Shown here: piece by piece, positions 34,204 through 45,184 of the stretch
How positions within the stretch are numbered: position 1 is the stretch's first letter
How the letters are laid out: every line of letters starts with the position of its first letter
Assembly (NCBI GenBank): GCA_948474755.1
Contig: CAOLHI010001310.1
Coordinates: forward strand, 62,001 to 126,000
DNA from: Ctenosaura bakeri
Taxonomy: Eukaryota; Chordata; Lepidosauria; Squamata; Iguanidae
Direction: 5' to 3'
DNA length: 64,000 bases
The notes under the pieces: generated by a model
What the model was told of the DNA's origin: nothing
The model's input: only the letters and a program-made list of their open reading frames with translations
Database searches by the model: none
Translations under genes and position numbers: made by a program

Positions 34204-36499
34204 TGGTTGAAAAAGGTAGGTTTCAGGGATCACCTTAAGTCATTAATGACCACAAACATGAATCTCCAGTAGTTATGAAATCATAAGTCCAGCTGCCAAT
34301 CCCGTAGCTACTGAACAAGATACCAGCCAACATGTTATCACAAGGATGGACACATTTGCAATACTTATGGTAATCCATGGCTGTACTAAGGAAATGTCCT
34401 CATACTGAAATGATTACTTTCTCTAATCTAAAATTGTCAGCACTGATAGGTAAGGGCTGTCCAAGATTTCAGATTTCCCAAGATTTCAGATGTCCTTGGA
34501 GATTCCAGGGACTGAACCAGGGATCACCTATATGCAATGCATCGTGGAACTATAGTTACCACTACCACTACCTGCTGAGCAATAAAGAATATCAGTAAAT
34601 TATTTGTTTTAGATTTCAGGTTCAGAATAACCAGACAGTATGCAAACAGAATAATGATGTTAGGGTTTCTTTTTAGAGTCACCGCTTCAGGCTGTTCCAC
34701 TGATTTGCCGTCTCTGTTTCTAATAACATCAGGTTGTCTGGGCTTCCTGCCAAAATGAGAGGCCAATTTGTCATTCTGTGTAATCATTGAGTAGCACATT
34801 GGTAAAAGCTGAGCTTGCATTGCGATACTTTTAATAATTTTTTTTTTTTTGTAATCTCAGAAGAATAAAAGAAAGTTATCACCAAGAATGATGAGTTGTG
34901 TGATTGTTAGGTAAGTGCTTTAATAAGCACTTCAAACATTCTTTTCAATGTTCTGGTATATTTGTCATCAAGCTCTTTTAAAATGGAGACTAGAAACTGG
35001 TGCTTTTGAAATGAAACTCTAGTGCAGATGAGGAAAAACAAAGCTTTCAGGAAATCTGAACTGGGAAGAGGAGTTTATTGTAAGCTGATGTAATATAGTG
35101 TTCAAGAGACTGGTAAGCAATGCTTTCTCTCCGAACTGCAACATTACTTCCACCTCCAATAGGATGATGATACCAAACAACCTTATAGCGTTGCTATGAG
35201 ATAGAAGCAAGCACCTTGGTGCTCTCTCAATGTCTGGGGCTATAACTCTTGTCATTCCTGATGACAGACCATGCTGGTTAGGGCTGGTGAGTGTCTTATT
35301 ACAAAACATTGGGAGGACACCATCTAGATGGGGAGAACACCATGAAGCACTTTGACTGTTCTAATATGAAGTATAAGTCCTAAATCCTAAGTTTTAATTT
35401 AGGTCTACACTAGAAAGATAGCTGTGCAAGTAGACCTCAGGTTTGTTGTTTTCTTATAGGAAGGCAACATAGTTCTTACTGTGGAGAGAAAAAGCCCAAG
35501 TGAAAAACCTAGCAGAAGTATTTTCCATTTAGAACACACAAAAGAAATTTGAAGATGTCTTATTTATTAGAGAACCTAGGAGAAAATTTTGAATTGCTTA
35601 AGGCTCAAAGCCTCTGCCTACATACCCAGGAGCAAGCCCCAGGTAATACAATGAGCGGCATTACTGAATAAATGTGAGTAAGATAAATTGACAGTATTAT
35701 TTCCCCCTTTTTATTATCAGTGTTTGGCTGTGTCTGGCAGATTCTGCTAAAATAGCAGTATAGTGCAAAAGCAGCAAGTGCTGCTGATTTTGGGACACAC
35801 ACATATCGCAGTGATTCTCTTTCTTCAGGACAGCCACCTGCCCCCTCCAGCATGAAAAAAAATTATTTGAGTATCTCTTGGTGGGGAGAGGACAGATGGA
35901 ATGCTTTCCATGACCTCCTTAAAGATCTCATGCAGATTAGATTTTTACTCACTGGAAAAAAATGGATCCACAGGAGAGGCAGGATAGAAGAGAGACTTCT
36001 GTCTACCCTTTTTGACAGCAGTCTTGACACAGCTTGTTCTGTCATCTGGGGAATGGGGTGTGACTTAAGTAATGCTTTAGGGGATCCCAGATTGTGCACA
36101 ACTGCTCTAAAACCTCTGGTTGTGTTTCCACTGAGCTATTTTATCCCACAATTAACTGTAACAGCCATAGGACAAATCAGATCAGTGTTCTTTCAAGGCA
36201 ACTGCATTGTTCAGCTATACTCAATCTGGATGATACCTGAACTCCCAATTTAGCACTTCTTATACTCCTGAGCCCCCAAATTCTCTAGATGATTCCAGAA
36301 AAGTTCCTGTGTGTGGGGGGAGAGGAATATAGCCTGCCTCACTCTTAACTTCCAGTCTTCAGTGCCCTGATTCCCCCCCCTCTTCCCACCTCTGGTAGCC
36401 TCTGCTTGGTCAAACTTTCCTTCAAGAAGGAAAAGTCTTTCTCTTTACTACCTTTATTAATCATTTCCCCTAATGGAAGGGAATAACTTTTTGGTTTCT
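34204..36499. other. Unassigned sequence
   Basis: Contains a 17-18 bp tandem pair around CCAAGATTTCAGAT (34,461-34,495) and a T-run near 34,838-34,849. The frame at 35,852-36,253 has no recognisable domain. No gene is supported. Confidence 0.5.
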
Positions 36500-36647
36500 T
36501 GAACCATGTTCTGCAGTTTCAAGTGGATGGATTTCTGGCAAGTGATGGGCTACACTTCACAGCAATTGACAGCAATGTTTTTGCTAAGAGTCTCACAGAC
36601 CTAATCAGGAGGCTTTTAAACTGATATATGGAGAGGAGGGAGACAGT

Positions 36648-36693
36648 AGCCTTTTCTACACTAGACTGTTATAGTTCTAGTGTGGAAATGGCC
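36648..36693. mobile_element. MITE family F2, 46-bp hairpin version
   Basis: AGCCTTTTCTACACTAGA at the left pairs with TCTAGTGTGGAAATGGCC at the right. The two TIRs are separated by only about 10 bases (CTGTTATAGT). AGT flanks both sides (36,645-36,647 and 36,694-36,696), a perfect 3-bp duplication. It sits inside the CR1 body, so it inserted after the CR1. Confidence 0.9.
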
Positions 36694-37349
36694 AGTGTTC
36701 CTATGGGCAGGAGTTCGCTGAGTGCTGGAGGTAATAGCCTGAATGTATTAGGGAAAACTGAGCAAACACTACAAGGACCCAACAGTGTGAGGGGGAGAAA
36801 ATAAGCAGATGGAGGAGATGACCGTGGTCCTAGATGTCTCTACACTAAGGCATAAAGCATGGACAATGAATAAGATGAAACTGAACTCTTAACTAAGCAA
36901 AGCAAATATGATATAATAGACATCGATGAAAATTGGTGGGATGAATCTCATGGCTGGAATGTAGCAATAGAGGTGTATAATTTATTTCAGAGAAAGGAAG
37001 AGGAATAGCACTGTACATCAAGGATGCTTATACCTGTGAAGAGATCCATCACTTAAGTCCTGGAAGCCAGGTTGAGAGCATCTGGGTAAAAATTAAGAGG
37101 GGGAGAAACAACAGTGATGTCATTTAGGGGTCTAATACAGGTCCCTCACCAAGAAAGACTGAGGATTTGGAAAAAAGGGAGAAAAGAAGAACCCAATCAA
37201 CTACTGTCCAGCAAGCCTGACAGCAGTACCAGGAAATATTCTAAATCAGATAATTCAACAGACAGTCTGTAAATACATAGAAAAGAATGCTGTAATCACT
37301 AAAAGTCAACACTGGTTTCTCAAAAATAAGTCATGCCAGACAAATCTCT

Positions 37350-37396
37350 TCCTCTCTCTCTCTCTCTCTCTAATTCTCTCTTTCTCTCTCTCTCTC
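37350..37396. repeat. (CT)n microsatellite in CR1
   Basis: Two CT runs separated by TAATTCTCTCTTT. It replaces part of the RT coding sequence after CQTNL, so it grew within the dead element. Confidence 0.9.
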
Positions 37397-37680
37397 GAAT
37401 AACTAGCTTGGTACATTAAGGGATGCTTTAGTGTTAGCATATCTTGACTTCAGTAAGACCTTTGACAAGCCTTCCACCCCATATTCTTGCAAAGAAGTTA
37501 GTAAAATGTGGGCTAGCCAATGCTACTGTTAGGTGGACTGGATTTCTAACTGGTTGATCAACTGAACCCAATGGGTGCTCACCAATGGCTCTTCTTCATT
37601 CTGGAGAGACATGACTAGTGGAGTGCCACAGGGTTCTGTCCTGGGGCCAGTGCTATTCAAAATATTTATCAGTGATAAAC

Positions 37681-38263
37681 AACTGGGTTAGGACTTGGCA
37701 TGTTGCTGTCACCCCAAGTGGCACATTTTGGATATCATAAAAGAGCAGCAAACTCTTGCTCATGCTAGGTAGTTGATTAGCCTGATACCACAGAAGATAT
37801 TTCTTTTGAAACAATGCTGAGAGAAGCAAGTCTACACATCCTACATATGGCAAACAGCTATATATAAAGTCTGAAGAAGGGGAGAAAGCCCATAATTATG
37901 ACACATATAGTAAGAATAATGAGGAAGCTCTTCTGAAAGGAATCATGAGTATAAAATGCTATATATATAATCACTGACAAGGCAGAGTAGCAATGAAAAC
38001 AATATATTAGTGGATACAAAGATCTTTGCAGAGTAGCTAATAATAAATACACTGTACAAAGGGGTTTCCCTATGATTCATACAGGTTTTGCATAATTATG
38101 TGACAAGTTCTTCATTTGTAAAATACTTCCCAGTAACTTCCTTTTCTTTGCAGATACATAGTGAGAATGGCTCCTGCTTATCCTGAGAACTTGACCTAAA
38201 TCCTACTGGTAGTTCCAACTAGAACAGACCATTGAATTGTTGAATGGTAAATCAACACATGAA
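37681..38263. other. Unassigned sequence
   Basis: AT-rich, with no repeat or gene recognised. Confidence 0.5.
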
Positions 38264-38389
38264 AGCCAGTGTAGTGTGGTGGTCTGAGCATTGACTGGGT
38301 GACCTTGGGCACCTCACACACTCTCAGGCCCAGAAAAAACCCCCATGATAGGTTTGCCTTAGGGCTGCCATAAGTCAGAAATGACTAGT
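38264..38389 (+). mobile_element. Sauria-type SINE with internal deletion
   Basis: It starts at the head GCCAGTGTAGTGTGGTGGTC, jumps across the B box to ACTGGGTGACCTTGGGCACC, and ends CCATAAGTCAGAAATGACTA. The deleted part includes the B box, so this copy lacks an intact internal promoter. Confidence 0.8.
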
Positions 38390-38639
38390 CTGGATAGAAC
38401 TGTCCAGGTGATAAGATTACCACCCTTTCTGTGGGAATAGATGCCCTGAGCTTTCTATATAGGCATGAGGGAGATCATCAGTAACAGAGGAAGAAGCTTG
38501 CTTCTGTATAGTAATCATTCCTTTTTTAGACCAGGGTTTCTCAAGCAGGTTTGGCGATTTTTTGAGTTGTAGGTGTTTTTTTGAGTTGTAGGTGGGGTTT
38601 CCTGAAAGCTGAAAATTACAGTGCCTCCTCCATTTTCAC

Positions 38640-39330
38640 AAGGGTTTGGACTGCAAAACCCTTGCAAAAGTGGGAGAAAAACCCCAAATAACTCCCCTCC
38701 CATTCCCCTTCAAGGCTTCCTTCTCTGCACCTAGGCAAAAGGCAAGGAAATGGGAGAAGGAGCACTCCTCATGGGGAAGGAAGGCATACTTGTGCCTTCC
38801 TCCCATTCCCTTGGCTTTTGCCTCAGTGTGTGTGTTCCATGCTCGGGCAAAAGGCAAGGGAATGGGAGGGGGAATACAATACAGAGAAGGAAGGCATGTG
38901 TATGCCTTCCTCCCCATTCCTTTGCCTTTTGCCTTGGTGTGCATTCTCTGCACTGGAGCCAAAGGCAAGGGAATAGGAGGTGGGAGCACGAGAGGCAGAA
39001 AAGGAAGGTGTATGCACACCTTCCCACCCAATTCCCTTGCCTTTTGCCTCCATGTGTATCCTCCATACTGGGGCCAAAGACAAGGTTACAAGAGAGGGAA
39101 TACCCAAGGTAGAAAAGGAAGGTGCACATGTGCCCTCCATTCCCTTGTCTTTTGCCTCAGTGGACAATCTCCATGCCTAGGCAAAAGGCAACAGAATGGG
39201 AGGGATCATACTGTGCAGAAATGGAAAGCATGTGTGTGCCTCCTCCACCTATTCCCTTGCCTTCTGCCTGGGCACACTTGCCTTCCTTTTCCATGCCCAG
39301 CAAAATGCAAAGGAACGGGAAGAGGAGAAT
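38640..39330. repeat. Minisatellite of palindromic ~113-bp units
   Basis: The word GGCAAAAGGC, exact or slightly changed, recurs at 38,734, 38,846, 38,957, 39,072, 39,180 and 39,299, spacings of 112, 111, 115, 108 and 119 bp. Each unit is itself an inverted repeat: an arm like GGCAAAAGGCAAGGGAATGG, an inner GGAAGGCA...TGCCTTCC, and the complementary arm CATTCCCTTGCCTTTTGCC. This explains why both strands show overlapping open frames (up to 259 codons on the plus strand). Those frames are not genes. A partial unit may precede it at about 38,655. Confidence 0.95.
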
Positions 39331-39344
39331 GGGGGAAGCCATTC

Positions 39345-39412
39345 ATGTGCCTCATGAATAATGAAATCCGCAAAGGTCAAGCTCATGAATGTGGAGGGAG
39401 GACTGTATTTCA
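39345..39412 (-). mobile_element. Tigger-like element end beside the minisatellite
   Basis: CTCATGAATAATGAAATCC and AATGTGGAGGGAGGACTG followed by TA is the reverse complement of the left end of the element at 43,192-43,514. So the minisatellite sits next to, and perhaps inside, a Tigger-like element whose other end I cannot find. Confidence 0.5.
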
Positions 39413-39960
39413 AGCGTCCCTCTAGGATATAAAGGTTGTGAAAGGCTGGTTTGGACCTTTGAAGTACAAGTCTTTTCCTTGAAACCACACTTTGGTCTCT
39501 CCTCAAAGGGAATGTATGCACCAGCCTAGAGATGATCTCATAGTCTGTGAGATATATCCAGTATTGCCTTGGAACCTATCCTACCATTAGTTATTAGCTC
39601 CATACTGGGTGACCCCCCCCTCAAATTAGTTTTATTAAGGTGGCACTGATCATACGCTGATCTGTTACAGCAGGGGAGTGTCAGGGTTACAGGACCAAAT
39701 GTTTTTCCCTCCTGCACCCTGGCTGTTTGCACCAGTGTATTGGTAGCAAATTGGGAGTGACATCATGTCACTTTCAATTCTTGTTTAGGCCAATTTTCAG
39801 GCATTTTCCTGGAATTTGACAGAATTTAGGGACATTGTAGATGGTAAAAATATCACATTCTTCAGAAATGTTAGGGGTTTTGGAAGTGTTTGGACGTTGA
39901 GGGGCTTGGCTGAGAGGCTTTTTTAGCCTTGAGAGCTAGAAAAATGGTTTTTGGGGCCAC
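39413..39960. other. Unassigned sequence
   Basis: No gene or repeat recognised. The L2-like element becomes legible just after. Confidence 0.5.
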
Positions 39961-41103
39961 ATGCAATCCATGGGGGCGAATAGCTGCTCCTCAAAAAAGG
40001 AGCTGTTATATGACATACCACAAGGTGCCTTTCTATCCCTAATGCTTTTTAACATCTACATGAAACCATTGGGAGAGACCATCTGGAAGCATGGGGTTCA
40101 CTGCTATCAATATACTAATGAAACCCAAATATATTTCTCCATGCCTTCAAAAACAGTCTTAGCTAAGGATAGTGTGTCTCCTCTGAATTAATGCTTGGAG
40201 AGGTAATGGGCTGGAGGAAGAAAATCAAATTGAAACTGAATACAGACAAGACAGAGATGCTTACTATTAAGGGTCCTAATCTGGGATGGAGTGTGTGTCA
40301 ACCAGTTCTGGATGGGGTCTCACTCCCCCTGAAAGGCTGCGTTCGCAGTTTGGGAGTGCTCCTGGATCCATCCTTCCAAATGTCAACTCAGACAGATGCA
40401 ACAGTCAGGACTGCTTATTATCAGCTTCAGCTGATATGCCAACTGCACCCCTTCCTAGAATTGGACAACCTAAAGATGGTAGTTCAAGCACTGGTAACCT
40501 CAAGGTTGGACTTCTGCAATGCACTCTATATTGGGCTACCTTTGTACCAAATTCAGAAACTCCAACTGATTCAAAATGTGGCAGCCAGATTGATTACAGG
40601 TACAGTGAGGAGTGGAGATATCACCCCTATATTAAAATCACTCCACTGGCTACCAATTAGTTTCTGGGGAGAGTACAAAGTGTTGGTTATTACCTTTAAA
40701 GCCCAATATGGTTTGGGTCCAAGTTACCTACAAGATTGCCTCCTCCCATACAATCTGTCCTATACATTTAGGTCCTCTGGGGACCATTTACTTAAACCTT
40801 GCAGGATCAGACTGGCAGCAGTCTCCCAGAGAACTTTCTTGTTGGCTGTCCCTAGATTGTGGAATGACCTACCGGAAGAGTTTCAACAGCAAAATATGGT
40901 GTCTGGATTTAAAAAAGTACTAGAGAATTATCTCTTCTGGCTGGTCTACCCAGTCAATTTTTAACTATGAATTTTAAATTAATATATTTTAAACAGTTTT
41001 GTGCGTTTTAGTTGTATTTTAATTTATGATGTACTGCAGCTTGAGCCATGGGGAGAAGCAGATAAGAAGTAAAATAATTTGATGGTGGTGGTGGTGGTGG
41101 TGG

Positions 41104-41144
<41 letters not shown>
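39961..41144 (+). pseudogene. L2/Vingi-like LINE, 5' truncated, with (GAT)n tail
   Basis: The RT starts at motif PQGAFLSLMLFNIYMKPLG (from 40,018). The catalytic block, normally YADD, reads YTNE at 40,111-40,122, so the enzyme is dead. A one-base loss near 40,195 shifts the frame. From there a 257-codon frame (40,191-40,964) remains open and carries the C-terminal landmarks KLKLNTDKTEML, LVTSRLDFCNALYIGLPL, LQLIQNVAARLITG and SLHWLPI, which are typical of the squamate L2-type elements often annotated as jockey-like polymerases. The 3' UTR (40,965-41,080) ends in AATAATTTGATGG and passes into the microsatellite tail. The exact clade name is from memory and should be tested. Confidence 0.85.
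41081..41144. repeat. Compound (GGT)n(GAT)n microsatellite, LINE tail
   Basis: GATGGTGGTGGTGGTGGTGG turns into about 13 GAT units. Its position directly at the 3' end of the LINE suggests a (GAT)n tail laid down with the element, the GGT units being variants of it. Confidence 0.95.
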
Positions 41145-41145
<1 letters not shown>

Positions 41146-41397
41146 GCAAATTCCCCATCCCTGTATTACAGGGTAATCTCAATTTTGCCCTATTACCAAA
41201 TTATGAATATGCAGCATGCTATGTCATGCTGCTTATCTTCTGAAATGTCTGGCACTGGTCTTCAAAATGTTCATTTCAATGAGATTCAACCAGTTTATGT
41301 GTTTGGATGATTAAGTCAGAATATCAGCAACTATTGAGTTTCACACCTTTCTCCTCCTACATACCACACAATGAAAAATGAAAGTTGCAGATGGGCT

Positions 41398-41525
41398 GAG
41401 GAACCTTTGGACACCATCCTTATTTTGGGAGCTTGAACTCTCAGAAGCCTCAGGCAGCATGGCCAATAGTAAAGGATTAAAGGAGCTGTAGTTCAAAAAT
41501 CTGGATAGTTAAAACTGTCCCAGTC
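41398..41525. mobile_element. hAT-like dispersed element
   Basis: AGGAACCTTTGGACACCATC, GCAGCATGGCCAATAGTAAA and GGAGCTGTAGTTCAAAAATC match the arms and middle of the same family as 2,000 and 3,050. The ends are worn. Confidence 0.55.
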
Positions 41526-41750
41526 TTGGTTTGTTTGTTTTTTGTTTTTTGGTGTTTGTTTTTTTTTTACTTCATCTGTGTTTCTTTCCATTGCTCAGTC
41601 CCTGATTTGGGTATTGTATCATGTGATAAAAGCAAGGACGTAATTTTTTGTTTATTTTCTTTTCAAAGAAGTAACGAATAATTCTAAGAATTTTCATCCA
41701 AGTAAAAAACAAACAACTCTATGCCATTTCCATGATTATTTGCAGTTCAG

Positions 41751-41866
41751 GACTTATTCTGCACAAAATCCACATACTTTTGCATGTGTATATGCATGAC
41801 AGAGCATTTGCTATGAAGGAACTGTCTCCCTGGGCAAAAAGTGCAAATTTTTACACAGAATAAGTC
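41751..41866. mobile_element. Short TIR element resembling the F1-F4 ends
   Basis: GACTTATTCTGCACAAAAT at the left pairs with ATTTTTACACAGAATAAGTC at the right. The terminus GACTTATTCTGCAC is similar to GGCCATTTCTGCAC of F1. The flanking triplets CAG and ACA do not match. Confidence 0.5.
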
Positions 41867-42345
41867 ACAAGCTGTAAAGAGTCTCATCAATCCAATCAGA
41901 CTTCCTTTCACCCCAGAAATAAATTCAGTTTTTGAATATTTTCAAACATTTCTCCATCCCTAGTTACAAGCTGTACAGAGTGATCTTCTGTATATTCACT
42001 TGAAAGTTGGATCATTATGAGCTAAGAACAGTGTGATGTAAGTCAAAATAACTTTCTTTCAATTAAATGTACATACTTAAAATTGCAGCCGAAGTCAAAT
42101 TAATTTTGATGGTCTCAGATGTTTCTAACCAACACATTTGCATTCCATCCCTCTTCCAGGGATCTCAGCATGGCATTTTTGTATTAGCACAACTCCATGA
42201 GATTTGTTGTGCATAATGATGTTCCCAAGGTTTCTTACTGAGTATGACAGCCAAACACAGGGATTTGTTTGAAAAACAAAGGCTAAGGGCCCATCTGGAT
42301 GGGCTGGAAAAACCAGAAAGTCCCTGATTTTGTTGCTGTCCCTTC

Positions 42346-42377
<32 letters not shown>

Positions 42378-43191
42378 TAGCGCACAAGGATGCAGTACAC
42401 AATGTTTTCCCATGCTGAAGTATGTCCAGGAATTTCCAGCATATCCAAGGACTTTTTTATTCAGGTCAGTTTAATTAAACCAGTGTTTCCTGAAATGAAA
42501 TGTACCTCTCCATGGCAGTGTGTTTCTGTTATCCTGGAGCTAGCTAAGATGGCCACTGCCAAGAAACATAGCAACTGTTCTCAGGACAGCAGTTTCTGCA
42601 GAGATCAAGTGAGAGAAAGAGGAATGCTGGCAATAAAAGAAAATGATCCCAGTGCTTTACTAAACGTAGTATAATATTGGTACAGCACTTTAACATTTGG
42701 GCTATAACTCCTGAATGATAATTAATAAGGTTTCAGTAGTAATTGGCATAAAAGGCAATTTCTGAAATGCTGCCTGAGTCTAGATGTGACGTGTAAAGCT
42801 GTCGAAAGGGGAAGAGAAAGAGTGAGGAAAACTCTCGCTATATTTCAAGAAAAAAAAATGGATGCAAAGCCATGAATATGTAGTTAAAAATCAAAACAAA
42901 AAGAACTGGAAAGTCTTGATACTTGCAGGGATTTTTTCCTGTCTAGACAAACCCTAAGTTTCTCATAGTCAAGCCCAACCTGTAACCACAATATTGCACT
43001 AGCTGATTTTATTTTATATTTTATTTTATTTTTAATCATAGTGAAATATCAGATAACTCGCTAGCAATATCACAGTGTATTCCCTTAAATATACATTTGT
43101 TCACGACACTGAAAACAGTAATAGTATAATAGTAAAGTCCAGTAGCAAGCAGGATGCATGAACAATAACCAGTGATGACAGGGATGAAGCA
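41867..43191. other. Unassigned sequence with (GA)n tract
   Basis: A (GA)n microsatellite occupies 42,352-42,377, and a (TTTTA)n-like tract lies at about 43,009-43,034. No gene or other repeat is recognised. Confidence 0.5.
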
Positions 43192-43514
43192 CAGTTCTCT
43201 TTCCACATTCATGGGTTTCACTTTTGTGAATTTGATTATTCGTGAGGTGCCCACTTGCCCCCCATTCTCCCCATCCCACTCCATTCCCATCCCGCTCACC
43301 CGTCCCATTCTCCCTGCTGCTGGTGCAGACGCACCTCACGCGGGCAGCAGGAAGGTGCAGGGAGGGCAATCACCTGTTCCCTGCCTCCCTGCCCCCCGCC
43401 TGGGTGGGTGCACTGGACCTGCAGAAGCCTGTAGGGAGGGCACCCTATTTGCAATTATTTGACATTCGCAAGGGTGCTGTGTCCCTTTCCCTAATGAATG
43501 AGGAAAGCCTATTG
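43192..43514 (+). mobile_element. Tigger-like non-autonomous element with GC-rich core
   Basis: The left end is CAGTTCTCTTTCCACATTCA and the right end CTCATTCATTAGGG when read inward from GGAAAGCCTATTG. TA follows on the right and CA precedes on the left, so the TA duplication has one change. ATTTGATTATTCGTGAGG and TTTGCAATTATTTGACATTC are the usual sub-terminal words. The core is markedly GC-rich, unlike its surroundings. No transposase. Confidence 0.6.
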
Positions 43515-44009
43515 TACACACATTACTTGGACCATAGACCACTGCTACAAAGTATATGCAGGTCGCATATGGTCCAAAGTTTGTGGTACACTTGCACTGG
43601 TCATATAAACCAACCACATTTTTGGAGATTGGAAGAAAACCTTGAAGCGTCTTTTTAGAATACAATGCTATTCCTGTGGCTTTGGGTATTATTACATCCA
43701 GAACAGTCAAGACCTTTAGAAACAGCGGCAAGACATCAAACTGCCAATAGATGCGCCAGATAATTGTGTTAGTGTAAAACCTTAAATCGTAATGTTATAA
43801 TGAGAAAGATCAGTTCTGTTTCTGATAATGAGCATGAGGATTTGTGACTAACTAAGATTATTTTTTCCTTATTTGAATATTGCTTTTTTTAAAAGGACAA
43901 AATAACTTTCTGATATACCAAGAGTGTTTATTTCTTAAACATAGATTTTGGTGAGTTTAACTAGGATGTTTTATAAAGTAGTAAATTTTATAAGATAATC
44001 ATCTCTTGT
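43515..44009. other. Unassigned sequence
   Basis: AT-rich, nothing recognised. Confidence 0.5.
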
Positions 44010-44350
44010 AAGTATATTTTTATTGAATTTCACATAAAATAGACCAACACATAATTTAAAGACCTTACACACAATTAAAAATCACCCCATTATAAATAAA
44101 AAAGCCTTACTATACATATACTTACCACATAAAAAGTGAAAAATAAAAGGAGAAAAGGCAAAAAAGTGGCAAAAGTGGGTCGGGGGTGGGAAAGAAAAAA
44201 GAAAAGAATTACATAAAGGAAAGTAAACTGTCCAGACAGACAAGGAAGATTGTAGCAGAAGACAAGAGAGCAGAACAAGAAAGAAGAAACATAGCAGTCA
44301 TAAGAGAAAAACACACAAACTCTTACATCTACTTACCCACTACTTACCCC
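44010..44350 (-). mobile_element. Possible L1 3' end
   Basis: The minus strand ends in AATTCAATAAAAATATACTT, a polyadenylation-signal-like end, and contains the pyrimidine/G-rich tract whose plus-strand form is GTGGGTCGGGGGTGGGAAAG (44,176-44,195). G-rich tracts of this kind are common in L1 3' UTRs. No ORF2 is attached, so the assignment is tentative. Confidence 0.35.
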
Positions 44351-44718
44351 ACCCCCTGGCTTCCCACATATCATCTCCACACAGTCTGAAGGCCAAAAGA
44401 AAGCATAGTTTATATTTTTCAAATGGCAGAGAACAAGATTTAAGGAATCATGTGCTTTCTGAAAATGACTAATTGATGACAATTATTAATGAAATGAAAA
44501 TGTAGCTAATTGTATTACAGTTATACTGACTTATCTCTCCTATAGTGTTATGAGCATAATAATTACCACAGTATCCAAAGCTCTTTTTTTATTTATTACC
44601 TATGGGCAGTAAGAAACTAACTTTAAGCAAAGCCTTATGATAGGCTGTGATCAGAAAAATTGCTCCCAGTTTTAAAATGTAAGGATGCACATACACACTC
44701 ACACATCTGGAAGACAAA

Positions 44719-45181
44719 GGCCATTTCCACACGAGATTTTTAACATGGGGCAGAGCATCCTCCAGGGAGGAGGTCTCCATCTGGGAACGGACTGGGTCGG
44801 ACCTACTTAACGTAGATCCACACCCAGCCCACTCCGGAATGGCTCTAAGTGGTCGTCCAGTGTGCTTTTGAAAGACCACTAAGAACAGGTCTTTCAAAAG
44901 CATGGAGCGCGCTACTGCAAGCCTGCTCCCTTGTGCAGATTCACAGGCTAGCATTGGTGCGAGCATGCGATCTGCCAGGGGCGGGCTTCAGGCTGGCGAG
45001 CTTCAGCAGTTGGTCAAGAGCCTCGAGACCCTCGACCAACCAGAAGCCGCCATTTTTATCCTGGAGGAGTGTGGAGCGGCGGCCACACTCTGCTCTGGAG
45101 AAGCATGGACCAGACCAGGGAGCTCAAAAGTCCGGTGAGCAGCATCACGGGCCGATTCCCTCACCCTGTGTGGAAATGGCC
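44719..45181 (-). mobile_element. MITE family F1, copy D
   Basis: 463 bp, ends GGCCATTTCCACAC and GTGTGGAAATGGCC, flanked by AAA on both sides (44,716-44,718; 45,182-45,184). It carries a perfect internal hairpin: TGCTTTTGAAAGACC (44,863-44,877) with its complement at 44,888-44,902. Orientation is opposite to copies A, B, C and E. Confidence 0.9.
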
Positions 45182-45184
45182 AAA

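Larger units (their letters stand above)
36500..37680 (+). pseudogene. CR1 LINE body (ORF1 end, endonuclease, RT), deleted
   Basis: Three legible parts lie in order. First, an ORF1 C-terminus with DGFLASDGLHFT (36,526-36,561); DGLH fits the DxxH block of SGNH-type esterases known in some CR1/L2 ORF1 proteins. Second, APE endonuclease text: KYDIIDIDENWWDESHGWNV around 36,934. Third, reverse transcriptase: NPINYCPASLTAVPGKIL near 37,194, block A AYLDFSKTFD (37,438-37,467) and [19 protein letters not shown] (from 37,620). The region between endonuclease and RT is deleted, the catalytic YADD block is not reached, and stops are frequent. A 46-bp F2 hairpin and a (CT)n tract are inserted or expanded within it. 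Confidence 0.85.

Noticed and set aside
38734..39299. Evenly spaced repeats that might suggest a CRISPR array
   Set aside because: Units are about 113 bp, diverged and palindromic, with no unique spacers, in a vertebrate genome.
38646..39425. A 259-codon plus-strand frame with overlapping long minus-strand frames
   Set aside because: It is generated by the palindromic minisatellite. The peptide is a decayed tandem repeat with no domain, and both strands are open for the same reason.
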